A program made the position numbers and the translations under genes. Below, piece after piece: positions 1-8,938 of a stretch of DNA of 64,000 bases. Location of the stretch: contig VLTN01000039.1 of NCBI GenBank assembly GCA_008330645.1, positions 248,001 to 312,000 on the forward strand, written 5' to 3'. The stretch is from Cafeteria roenbergensis. Its lineage: Eukaryota > Sar > Bigyra > Bicosoecida > Cafeteriaceae. Under the pieces are notes generated by a model. It worked only from the letters and a program-made list of their open reading frames with translations. It had not been told where the DNA came from and made no database searches. Position 1 is the first letter of the stretch. Each line of letters begins with the position of its first letter.

Positions 1-19
1 CCTCGCTCCGCCGCCGGCC

Positions 20-1558
20 TCAGCGCGCGGCGAGCAACTGCGCAGCGGTCACGGCGGCCGCCACCGCCAGCGTCGCTAGCACGCACCCGCCCGACACAAT
101 CGGCGCGGGGGCTGCAGGGCGGGCCCTGGCCGCCTCGCGCGTGGCGCCGGCATCGGCTCGGCCACCGGCGCCGGCATCGGCTCGGCCACCGGCGCCAGCA
201 AACACGAGCAGGTGCGTCACCAGCAGCAGCGAGGGGTCCCGCACCAGCGTGGCGGCGGACGGCTCGCCCCCCGGCCCCGGTGAGCTCAGCTCCACGACCC
301 GCCCCCGGTCGTCCGCTGCGGCCACTCGCACGGCTAGCACGCAGCGACAGGACACCGGGCGGGTGCCCCCCGGCAGGGCCGGTCCGAAGCCTACGCGCCG
401 CGCGAGGGGCAGGCACGCGGGAACCACGCACGCAGAGGCACGAGCGCCGCCAGCCCCTGCCGGGTCGGAGGCATACGAGAGGGCCAGCTCCGGCCGGTGC
501 GCCACGTACACGCCGTCGCCGTGCGCTGCCCCCGTCCGCATGTGCCGGCTCCCGCTGAGCACCCGCAGGCCGCCGCACACCACGCTGTGCAGGCACTCCG
601 CCCCCGTGCCGTGCCAGCGGCGGACGGCGGCCGGCGCGGTCGCCCCGTGCCGTGCGCCCCACAGCAGCTCCGCCGGCCCGCGCACGCGGAACGCCATCGC
701 GGGCCGCGGCGCGCACCCATCGGGCAGGGCGCCCTCTTCCTCCAGGCGGGGCCCGTCGACGTCCACGGGCTCCATCGCCGGGAGGTGGGGGTCTGCCAGC
801 CACGCAAGCAGCCGCAGCGCGTCCATGCCCGGCGCGCTGGCGGGGACCCCGCCCTCCGCAGCCCACCGGCCCGCCCACCCAGAGGCCTCCAGCAGAGCCG
901 CCCGAGCGCGAACCCAGTCCACCCGGCCGTCCGGCCCGCCGTCGTCGGCGCCAACGAGCCCTCCCTCGGCCGCGCTCAGCAGCGGCGCCGCTCGGGCCCC
1001 GGCGACGGCGCCCGGCCCCCCGCTGCCCGCCGCACGGGTGAGCGCCCTGTTCCCAAACAGGCGCGGCATCGGCGCGCACAGGGCGCGAAACCGCTCGTGG
1101 GACATGGCCGCGGCCAGAAGCGCCAGCCGCGCGCACAGCGACGCCGGCCACCAGGAGGGGGCGCCGCCCGGGGGTGCGGTCACGCGCGACAGGGAGGCGC
1201 CAGCCAGCACAGCCGTGCTTGCGTCCCCGGGAGGCCACACCGACGCGGCGTTGGCGCGAACAGCGACGACGCAGGCCGCGACGCTTGCCGGAAGCGACTT
1301 GGGCGGCTGCGACTCCAGAGCGCGCTGCGCGAAGCCCGCTGCTTCCAGGGACGAGCGCGCGACCGGCGGGCACGGATCCGCCGCCTCGGACGGCCGGCAG
1401 CTGGCCCTGGCACCAGGAGCGAGAGTGAGCGTCAGGAGTGCTGGCCACTCGAACTCGAACCCGCCGTGGCGAATGTCAACCTCCAGGCGACATTCCCCCG
1501 GCGCACATCCCACCGGCGGCAGCAACCTCACCGATTGGAGCCACTGCGGCGGCGGCAA
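20..1558 (-). CDS. PARP16: PARP16-like tail-anchored mono-ADP-ribosyltransferase (512 aa, single exon)
   Basis: Predicted ADP-ribosyltransferase that would transfer ADP-ribose from NAD+ to proteins at the cytosolic face of the ER or nuclear envelope. Seen: a PARP catalytic core at about residues 285-455 with WHGTG (His316), the HGDGVYVA strand (Tyr351) and a last strand VTHLLVFAG that aligns with the LLVY strand of PARP16. A hydrophobic segment at 489-509 ends three residues before the stop, which is the tail-anchored layout of PARP16. The third catalytic position, Glu in PARP1 and Tyr in PARP16, falls on His449 in my alignment, so polymer synthesis is unlikely. The protein is longer than PARP16 (about 320 aa); the first 250 residues are Ala/Pro-rich and I do not recognise a domain there. 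The linker before the anchor contains a 24-nt tandem duplication. It is divergent from the immunophilin gene. The Met at 1558 is the first in frame, and a later Met is possible. Confidence 0.68.
   Translation of the reverse strand: MPPPQWLQSVRLLPPVGCAPGECRLEVDIRHGGFEFEWPALLTLTLAPGARASCRPSEAADPCPPVARSSLEAAGFAQRALESQPPKSLPASVAACVVAVRANAASVWPPGDASTAVLAGASLSRVTAPPGGAPSWWPASLCARLALLAAAMSHERFRALCAPMPRLFGNRALTRAAGSGGPGAVAGARAAPLLSAAEGGLVGADDGGPDGRVDWVRARAALLEASGWAGRWAAEGGVPASAPGMDALRLLAWLADPHLPAMEPVDVDGPRLEEEGALPDGCAPRPAMAFRVRGPAELLWGARHGATAPAAVRRWHGTGAECLHSVVCGGLRVLSGSRHMRTGAAHGDGVYVAHRPELALSYASDPAGAGGARASACVVPACLPLARRVGFGPALPGGTRPVSCRCVLAVRVAAADDRGRVVELSSPGPGGEPSAATLVRDPSLLLVTHLLVFAGAGGRADAGAGGRADAGATREAARARPAAPAPIVSGGCVLATLAVAAAVTAAQLLAAR
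143..190. repeat. 24-nt perfect tandem duplication in the PARP16-like gene
   Basis: Two identical 24-nt copies (143-166 and 167-190) encode a duplicated eight-residue block (AGAGGRAD twice) in the linker between the catalytic domain and the C-terminal membrane anchor. Length is a multiple of three, so the frame is kept. Confidence 0.9.
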
Positions 1559-1872
1559 GGGGAAGACTCACGCGCTGGAGCAGGGGGCAAGGGTTGCCGT
1601 CCGCGCCGCGCGGCATAACCTGCTCAACCTGCGCGGCCCCCGCGCTCACGCAAGGCCTGGACCGCTGCGGCGTGCCGCCGAGCACAAAGGCCACCTCGCG
1701 CCCGATGCTGCCGGCAGCCTCCATCGGGCCCCGTCGCCCCCGTCCCTCGCCCGCGCCCCGGCCGGCGGGCGCCCGCCGCGTCGAGTGGCGGCCGGGCGGC
1801 AGAGCACTGCAGGCGGCGAACCCTCAAAGACGGGCGAGAGTTCCACTCTCTATTTGGAATCCGCTGGTGGAC
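1559..1872. promoter_or_regulatory. Divergent intergenic region, PARP16-like gene and immunophilin gene
   Basis: A 314-nt GC-rich spacer between two divergently transcribed genes, so it must hold both promoters. The only compositional feature is a short AT-richer patch (ctatttggaat, about 1850-1860) just before the immunophilin ATG. No clear TATA box or other motif was recognised. Confidence 0.5.
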
Positions 1873-4063
1873 ATGGCCGACGCCGAAGCTGCTCCCGCCC
1901 CTGCGGCCGCGATCGAGACCCGCGAAGGCTACCGCAACCTCACAGAGGACGGCGGCGTCCAGCTCAAGACCATCTCCGAGGGCTCGGGCGCGCAGCCCAA
2001 GGAGGGCGAGGAGGTCGTGGGTGAGCGACAACTCTGACTTTGCGCGCCTGGTTCGTCGCCGATAGCCAGCAGCCAGCGCTCCCGTGGCGCTGGGGGGAAG
2101 CGGGCCTTTCCCGCCCGAGGCGCGGACGTGCTTGCGAAGGCCCTGGGCCGTTGGGGGGAGGCGCGGGCGGCTTCGTGCCGCGCGCCGCAGCGCACGAGCA
2201 TCGGGGCCGGCCTCGGCTTGCAGCGAGGAGGCCACGTGGCCTTGCGCCCTCGGCGCAGCGGCCGCGCGGCCGCTCCCGCTCAGCTGCGCCCAGTGCGGAG
2301 CTAGCGCGCTGGTCATGTGGCGCGGACCTGGCTTGCCGTCTGGGTGCTGTGTGCGCCGTGCCACTGGTCCCGTTTGCTGTTCGCCTCGCCGCCGAGTCGC
2401 TTCCCCCGCAGCGCACTACGAGGGCTTCCTTGATGATGGCAGCATGTTCGACTCGTCCCGCGAGCGTGGAACCGAGTTCAAGGTGGGTTTTCGCGCAGCT
2501 CTCAGACCTCGGCGCCGCGCCGGATTGCCTTGTGCTCCGTCCTCTGGCACGAGCGCTTTCCCGTCAGCGGCACACACCCTCACCAGCGCCGACGCTCCCG
2601 TTTCAGCGCCAGCGCCACCGCCGCATTAATGCTCTCGACTGCTTCCCGCGCGCGACATGCTCTCCCCGCAGTTCCGCCTGGGCAAGGGCCAGGTGATCCA
2701 GGCCTGGGACGTCGCGTTCGCTGCCATGAAGGTGGGCGAGAAGGCCTCGCTCGTGGCCAGCTCCGACTACGCGTACGGCGACACCGGCTCTGGCGCCAAG
2801 ATCCCCCCCAAGGCGACCCTTCGCTTCGAGGTGGAGCTCGTGGGCGTGAACCCTGCCGAGCCCTCGGACATGTCGGCTGCTGACCTGCTCGCTGCCATGA
2901 ACGCCCTCAAGGCGTCGGGCACCGAGAAGCTCAAGGCCGGCGACGTGGCCGGCGCCCTCGCCGACTACCAGCGCGGCACCACTTGCGGCGGGGAGTTCCA
3001 GTCGCAGGACTGGCGCCGCGAGGAGCTGAGCGAGGAGGAGCGCGCGACGGTGGACCCGCTCGCCATGGCTCTCGCCAACAACGCCTCCCTCGCCGCGCTC
3101 AAGCTCAAGGACTGGTCCGTTGCCCAGACCCAGGCCTCCGAGGCCGCGCGCATCGCCTACCGCCTGATGGACGCCGGCGACGAGTCCGTCAAGCCCAAGC
3201 TGGCCCGCTCCCTCTACCGCTCGGCCGTCGCGCTGCGCGAGCTCGGCGACATGGACTCCGCCCGCCAGGACATCGTGGAGGCCCACAAGCTCGCCCCCGG
3301 GGACCGCGCTGTCGTGGCCGAGTACAACACCCTCCGCGGCATCCTGGCCAAGGAGGCCGCGCGCCAGAAGCGCATGGCTCGGGCCATGTTCTCCGACTCC
3401 ATGTACACCGACAAGCGGGACATCAAGGTCTGGCGCGGCCCCCTCCCCCGCGTGTTCTTCGACCTCGCCATCGACGGCAAGACCGAGGGCCGCGTTGAGA
3501 TGGAGCTCCGCCCGGACGTCGCCCCCAAGTGCTCCGAGAACTTCCGCGCGCTCTGCACCGGCGAGAAGGGCGTCGGCCAGTCCGGCAAGCCCCTCCACTA
3601 CAAGGGCTCCTCCTTCCACCGCATCATCCCCGGCTTCATGTGCCAGGGCGGCGACTTCACCGCCGGAAACGGCACCGGCGGCGAGAGCATCTACGGCCAC
3701 AAGTTCGACGACGAGGCGTTCACCCTCAAGCACGACAGCCCCTACCTCCTCTCCATGGCCAACGCCGGCCCCAACACCAACGGCTCCCAGTTCTTCATCA
3801 CCACCGCAGTCACCCCGCACCTCGACGGCAAGCACGTCGTCTTCGGCCGCGTGGTCAGCGGCTTTGACGTCATCAAGGCCGCGGAGGCGGTGGGCTCTGC
3901 CGAGGGCCCCACCTCCGTCCCCGTCATCATCGAGGACTGCGGCGTGGTCGAGCCCGAGGCGGCAAAGGAGGAGGCGGCCGAGAAGCCCGCAGAGGAGGCT
4001 GCCGCCGCCGAGGCCGAGGCCGAGGCCGAGGCTGATGCCGCTGCGGCCGATGCCTCCGCGTGA
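1873..4063 (+). CDS. Dual-family immunophilin: FKBP-TPR-cyclophilin fusion (536 aa, 3 exons)
   Basis: Exons 1873-2020, 2412-2482 and 2672-4063, joined GT-AG, give 536 aa. Residues about 27-133 form an FKBP prolyl isomerase with the usual pocket ([27 protein letters not shown]). Residues about 140-315 are helical with about three TPR units, as in Hsp90-binding immunophilins. Residues about 330-500 are a cyclophilin with Arg390 (the catalytic Arg55 of CypA), Phe395, Gln398 and the GSQFFIT strand. The position of CypA Trp121, which binds cyclosporin, is His456 ([12 protein letters not shown]), as in Cyp40. The tail is Ala/Glu-rich. The FKBP-TPR-cyclophilin order is that of the dual-family immunophilin (FCBP) described in Toxoplasma. 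No signal peptide, so cytosolic or nuclear chaperone work is likely. The start is the first Met, in the context gacATGG. Exon 2 is needed to complete the FKBP core, which confirms the splicing. Confidence 0.95.
2021..2411 (+). other. Intron 1 of the immunophilin gene (391 nt)
   Basis: Donor gtgagc at 2021, acceptor ending cccgcag at 2411; phase 1. It splits the FKBP domain between GEEVV and HYEGF. Intron 2 is 2483-2671 (donor gtgggt, acceptor ccgcag) and is the only non-GTGAG donor placed in the window. Nothing else is visible inside. Confidence 0.9.
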
Positions 4064-4440
4064 GCGTGAGCGTGAGCCCGAGCCCGAGCGCACCCTCAGC
4101 CGCCTCCTCCGTCAGCGGCGCCCTGGCCCGACCCGCCTTGCTCGCCAGTGTGCCAGGATATGGAGCGCGGGCGGGCGTGGCCAACGGTGCGCTGGTGCTG
4201 CCAAGCGCGTGTGGGGCCTGTGAGTGCGCGCCTGGCGCTGCCGGCATGCGCCCCCCGTCACGCAATGCTCGATTTGAACCGAGTGTGCACCCCTCTCCGC
4301 CAACGTCCCGTCCCGCCCCCGCAGTCGCATGCCCACACAGCCGGCGCGCAGCTGCACCATACACCGACGAAGCCACGACACGCACTTGCTGCCGCCGAGC
4401 GCCGAGCAAGGCGCCTTGCACGGCAGCTCCGCGGCCGAGC
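4064..4440. other. Convergent intergenic region, immunophilin and U1A/U2B''-like genes
   Basis: 377 nt between two convergent stop codons, so two 3' ends. It opens with a short degenerate hexamer run (gagcgt/gagccc, about 4061-4090). A tRNA-like B-box near 4275 was examined and rejected. No conserved poly(A) signal recognised. Confidence 0.5.
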
Positions 4441-5319
4441 TCACTGCTCGGCCAGGCGCACGGCCAGGAGCACACCCTCGCCCAGGTCGTGCCCGTCCAT
4501 CGCCCGCCTGGCGCCGTCCGCGTCGCTGTGCGCAGCAAAGTCCACAAAGGCCGCCCCCTTGCCCCCGGGGGGCAGCCGAGCGCCCTCGTACCCGGGGAAG
4601 GCCGAGAAGAGGGCAGCAAGGCCCGCCTGCTCCATGGACGGCGGGACGCCACTCACCACGAGCGTCACGTTGCCCCCGGACCCGGCAGTCGCCGCGGCAG
4701 TGGCCTCGGGGTTGAGAGCCGGGCGCGAAGCCGCGGGCTCGTCGGCGTCCTCGCCCTCCTCGTCGCGCGGGCGCTTCGTCGCGCGGGACCCCGGCGCGGT
4801 GGCCCGAGTGGCGGCAAGCGTGCTCTTCTCCTTGGCAAACGTGACGCGCTGCGATGCCGACCGAAGCAAACCGCGGGCCAGAGAGAACAACGGGGCAGGC
4901 TCATTGCAAAGCCATGGGTGCCGGCGAGCGGCGGCTCTCTGGCGCCGGGCAGGCACCCTGGGCCCGCGGGCGGGTGGGTAGGAGGGGCGGCGCGGGACAG
5001 GCGCAGGCACCCAGGAGCGCGTGCGGCAGCTCACCATGGGCTTGCCGAGGATGGGGCAGTTGTTTAGCTGGCGCCTGGCGGCGGCTGCCGCGGTCACCTC
5101 GTCAAAGATGATCCAGGCCTGCCCCTTGAGGCGGAAGCTCCCCTTGCAGACGATCTGCATGATCCTGCCAAACTGGGAGAAGGTGGCGTACAGCGTCTTC
5201 TTCAGCTCGCCGCGCTTGACCTTTTCATTCAGGTTGTTCAGGTAAAGCGTCTGCTTGGGCGCCGGCTCGGCCGCTCCCCCGGGTGCGGCAGCAGGCGCAG
5301 CTGCTGTCGCGGCCGCCAT
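4441..5319 (-). CDS. U1A/U2B''/SNF-type spliceosomal snRNP protein, two RRMs (230 aa, 2 exons)
   Basis: Exon 1 is 5319-5035, exon 2 is 4848-4441. RRM1 (residues about 20-97) has RNP2 LYLNNL and RNP1 LKGQAWIIF, with the family-specific NLNEKV...ELKKTLYATFSQFG segment that contacts U1 hairpin II or U2 hairpin IV RNA; it ends with GKPM/RVTFAKEKS across the splice junction. A charged linker (KRPRDEEGE) leads to a C-terminal RRM2 (NVTLVVSGVP ... GAAFVDF). At 230 aa it matches Drosophila SNF and human U2B''. Sequence alone does not say whether it serves U1, U2 or both. The start chosen is MAAAT at 5319, which sits just before the RRM; the frame remains open upstream, but that extension would overrun the divergent promoter region. 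The 186-nt intron is a multiple of three and stop-free. Confidence 0.95.
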   Translation of the reverse strand: MAAATAAAPAAAPGGAAEPAPKQTLYLNNLNEKVKRGELKKTLYATFSQFGRIMQIVCKGSFRLKGQAWIIFDEVTAAAAARRQLNNCPILGKPMVSCRTRSWVPAPVPRRPSYPPARGPRVPARRQRAAARRHPWLCNEPAPLFSLARGLLRSASQRVTFAKEKSTLAATRATAPGSRATKRPRDEEGEDADEPAASRPALNPEATAAATAGSGGNVTLVVSGVPPSMEQAGLAALFSAFPGYEGARLPPGGKGAAFVDFAAHSDADGARRAMDGHDLGEGVLLAVRLAEQ

Positions 5320-5712
5320 CGCAACGCGCAGGCCCTTGCGGTCTGGCACGAGTGCCGCCACAAGCAGCGCTCCCGGGGGTCGCCCTGCGCACCACTCGCC
5401 GCGAGCCGCGAGGCGAGGCCGCAGCCCACTCGGCACCGGCCAGCTCTGCCGGCTGTCGAGCGGCTGGCCTGTGCGGCGCCCCGCAGAATTGCTCGCCACC
5501 CGCTCTCGCTCAGGCGGGGCCGAGTTCCCCGCGTCCCGCTGCGTGAAGATGGCGGCAGCTGCCGCGTCGGGGGACGGAGTCTCGGCTGTCATCTCGGCAA
5601 AAAAGGCGAGCTGGCTGCTCCCAACGACAAGAACACGCGCTCCAGCCGCCCCATCGCGCCCGTTGCCATGACCTACCGCTCGCGGGTGTGGCCGCCCGGA
5701 TGTCACTCGCAG
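5320..5712. promoter_or_regulatory. Divergent intergenic region, U1A/U2B''-like and KIF3B genes
   Basis: 393-nt spacer holding both promoters and 5' leaders. An aaaaaa patch near 5598 is the only AT-rich spot. No recognised promoter element. Confidence 0.5.
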
Positions 5713-8395
5713 ATGGCTTCCCAGCTCGCGTCCAAGAAGAGGTGAGCCGTGGGCCCTGCAGCCCGCCCGAATTTTCGAGCGGGCCGTTGCTGCGTTCCCC
5801 GGCCGCTCGGCCAGAGAGGCCCAGCCGACCGCGGCGACGAGGAGGCTGGCGTGGACGCTGCACGCGCGCGCATGGCTACCCCGGGTCCCTGTCTGCAGCG
5901 CCAAGCCTTGACTAGCGCCCGCCACGCCCACGGCTCGCTCGCGTCGCTGCTGGGCCCGCGCCGCTGCCCTCCACTCCTCCCCCGCCCCCTGGCCGCGCCG
6001 CGGTCGCGCCGTGGTCCCTCAACGTTACCTCCCGCAGCGAGGCCGTGCGCGTGATCGTGCGCATCCGCCCGCTGAGCAAGACCGAGATCGCCGACGGACG
6101 CGAGATGTGAGCTGGGTTCCAGCCCCGTTGGCGCTGCGCGGCGGCTGGTTGTCGGCCGCCAGGCGCTTGCCGCGACCCCATCGGCGTGGCACGCGCGAAC
6201 GCGTTGTTCCTTGCCCCGGCGACTGCCATCGTTGGCTGGGCCAGCGAGCCCCCTCCTCCCCGACACGCTGAGCCCCGCGCCGCCAGCCACGCCGCACGCT
6301 CGCCAAGCGCTGCCACCCCCCCCCCCCGCGAGCCTGCCCCGCCTGCCGCAGCTGCGCCCGGGTTGACACGACTCGCATGGAGATCGCGCTCCACAACCCC
6401 AAGGCCGCCCCCGGCGAGCCGCCCAAGCTCTTCACCTTCGACGACACGTACGGGCCTGACACCCTGCAGAAGGACATCTACGACCGGTCCGCCGCCCCCA
6501 TCGTGGACTCTGTCATCGACGGGTACAACGGCACAATCTTCGCGTACGGCCAGACCGGCGCGGGCAAGACCCACACGATGGAGGGCGTGCCCGACGTGCC
6601 GGAGCTGCGCGGCCTCATGCCCAACGCGTTCAAGCACATCTTCGAGCGCATCGACACCACGGGCGGCACGGAGCGCCAGTACCTGGTCCGCGCGTCGTAC
6701 ATGGAGATCTACAACGAGGACGTCCGGGACCTGCTCGGGAAGGACGTCACGACGCGGCTGGAGCTCAAGGAGAGCGTGGACAGCGGCGTCTACGTGAAGG
6801 ACCTGACGAGCGTGGTGGTCAAGTCGGCGGCCGAGGTGGACGCAGTTCTGCAGGCCGGGAAGCGAAACCGCGTGACTGGGGCAACGGCCATGAACGCGCA
6901 GAGCTCCCGCAGCCACGCCATCTTCACGGTGACGGTGGAGAACCAGGGCAAGGGGCTGGACGGCAAGGAGCACATCTGCGTGGGCAAGCTCAACATGGTC
7001 GACCTGGCGGGCTCCGAGCGGCAGGCCAAGACGGGCGCCACGGGCATTCGTCTCAAGGAAGCCACGAAGATCAACCTCTCCCTCTCTGCGCTGGGCAACG
7101 TCATCGCGGCCCTGATCGACCCCAAGTCGTCCCACATCCCGTACCGCGACTCCAAGCTCACGCGGCTGCTGCAGGACAGCCTGGGCGGCAACACCAAGAC
7201 GGTGATGATCGCCAACTGCGGGCCTGCCGGGTACAACTACGACGAGACGCTGTCCACGCTGCGGTACGCGGACCGTGCCAAGCGGATCAAGAACAAGCCC
7301 AAGATCAACGAGGACCCCAAGGACGCCATGCTGCGCGAGTTCCAGGAGGAGATCGAGCGCCTGCGCACCGAGCTGGAGGCGCGGAGCAAGGGGGCGGGCA
7401 CCACCACCATCACCGTGGACGGGAAGGAGGTGGCGGTGCCCATGGCGTCGGGCCAGCCGCAGGTGATCGAGCGTCGCATCGGCATGAGCGAGGAGGAGCG
7501 GAAGGAGCTGGAGGCCAAGGCCGCGGCAGAGCGCGAGGAGCTGGAGCGCCAGGCAGCGGCGGAGCGCGAGAAGCTCCTCTCCGAGAAGACCCGCACGGAG
7601 GAGGAGCGCGAGATCCTGCGGAAGGAGCTGGACGAGAAGCTGCATGCCCACCAGGCGGCCGAGGCGGAGCGGGAGAGGATGGCGGCGGCGCTGGCGCAGA
7701 TGCAGGAGAAGCTGCTGATGGGCGGCCGCATCATGGACAAGGCGGCCAAGCAGGAGGCAGAGCTGCGGCGCGCCGAGCGCGAGCTGGCCGAGCGCACGCG
7801 GCAAGAGGAGAAGCTTGCGCGGGAGATGGAGGAGGCGAACCTGCTCATGGAGGAGCAGTACTCGACGCTGCAGGAGGAAGCCTCCTCGCTCCGCCGCAAG
7901 CTGAAGAAGCTCTACGGAAAGTACCAGGCAGCCAAGGCGGAAGTGCGCGACCTGGAGCAGGAGTTCCAGCGGGAGCGCGAGAGCCTGCTGGACATGATGC
8001 GAGAGCTCACGAGGACGGCCAAGCTCAAGCAGGCCCTCATCGACGCCTTCGTGCCCCCGCAGGAGGTCGAGCGGCTGGAGGCCAGCGCCGTCTGGGACGA
8101 GGAGACGGGCGCTTGGACCATCAGGGGTTCGGAGCTCGCCGGCAACTACATGCGGCCGGGCCGGCCCGTGGCGTCGGACGGGGCGCGGCGCCCAGAGACG
8201 GACTTCACGCGGGCGCGGCGGCGCTACGACGGCAAGGTGCGGTACAGCAGCGAAAACATCGCGCAGCTCGCCCTGGACCCCACAGTGCGCACCACCACAA
8301 CCCTGGCAGCCGCATCGGCGACAGGCGAGCGTGTGGCCTTGCTCGACGACGACGGGCCGGGCGCGACCACGTACCTCTCCGGAGGGCGGGACTGA
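5713..8395 (+). CDS. KIF3B: Kinesin-2 motor subunit, KIF3B/FLA10 type (713 aa, 3 exons)
   Basis: Plus-end-directed motor for anterograde intraflagellar transport; the partner would be a second kinesin-2 motor subunit and KAP. Exons 5713-5741, 6038-6106 and 6352-8395. The two small 5' exons supply MASQLASKK and the first motor strand EAVRVIVRIRPLSK; exon 3 begins inside the motor. Motor residues about 10-345: P-loop GQTGAGKT at 99-106, switch I NAQSSRSH at 214-221 (more often NEHSSRSH), switch II DLAGSE at 250-255. The neck NEDPKDAMLREFQEEIERLR is the kinesin-2 signature. A coiled coil covers about 365-600. The C-terminal part (LKKLYGKYQAAKAE, ELTRTAKLKQALIDAF, RYSSENIAQLALD) follows human KIF3B closely, so KIF3B fits better than KIF3A. 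Length is slightly below KIF3B. The exon 1 ATG is the only Met in frame with the first strand. Confidence 0.97.
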
Positions 8396-8938
8396 ACGAG
8401 ACGTTGCGCGTGGCCGGCGGCGAGCAGCAGCAGCAGCTGCAGCCGCCCCCTGCCACCGAGGATCCCAGCGTCGCTGCGATTTTGCCCCTGGGACTTGAGT
8501 GCGCGGAATTGCGTGGAGCGGTGCATCCTTCTTGGTCGAAAACCGGGCTCACATGCCTCACGGCGCACTGCCCAGCACTGCGCGCTCCGAAAAATGTGCC
8601 TCAGCTGCCTGCTGTCAACCAGCAAACGGTGCACGGAGTGTTTTGCGATGCGCTCGGCTGGAGAAGGCCACGAAAATCGCTTTCTCGCCGCATCAGCAGT
8701 ATCCAGGCGTGTGCGCAAGAGCCTCACACAGGCCGCGGGCTGCGCCCTCCAGTACTGGCACCAATTCGCGGCGAGCTTGCCACACACAACTTCCCCGGCA
8801 CCAGGGGAACACTTCTGTCTGTTCATGCGCGCTGTCGGAGATGAAAGGCTCCCTGTTCGGAGCTGGGCAGGCTCTGCACCTCGGAAGTCACGGCGGCAAG
8901 CAACCGCGCAGATGCAAATGGCAGATGTCGCCCCCATG
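8396..8938. other. Convergent intergenic region between KIF3B and coiled-coil gene
   Basis: 543 nt between convergent stops. A (cag)n-like patch lies at about 8426-8440. Short reading frames cross it on + but carry no recognisable protein. Probably two 3' UTRs. Confidence 0.45.

Noticed and set aside
141-2024. 627-codon + frame opposite the PARP16-like gene
   Set aside because: Composition is Arg/Pro/Ser noise with no motif, while the minus frame carries the PARP core and membrane anchor.
4262-4300. tRNA-like B box (ggttcaaatc on the minus strand)
   Set aside because: No A box at the right distance, no acceptor stem and no anticodon arm could be drawn.
5912-7804. 630-codon minus frame opposite KIF3B
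   Set aside because: Leu/Gly/Val-rich mirror of the kinesin coding strand with no domain of its own.
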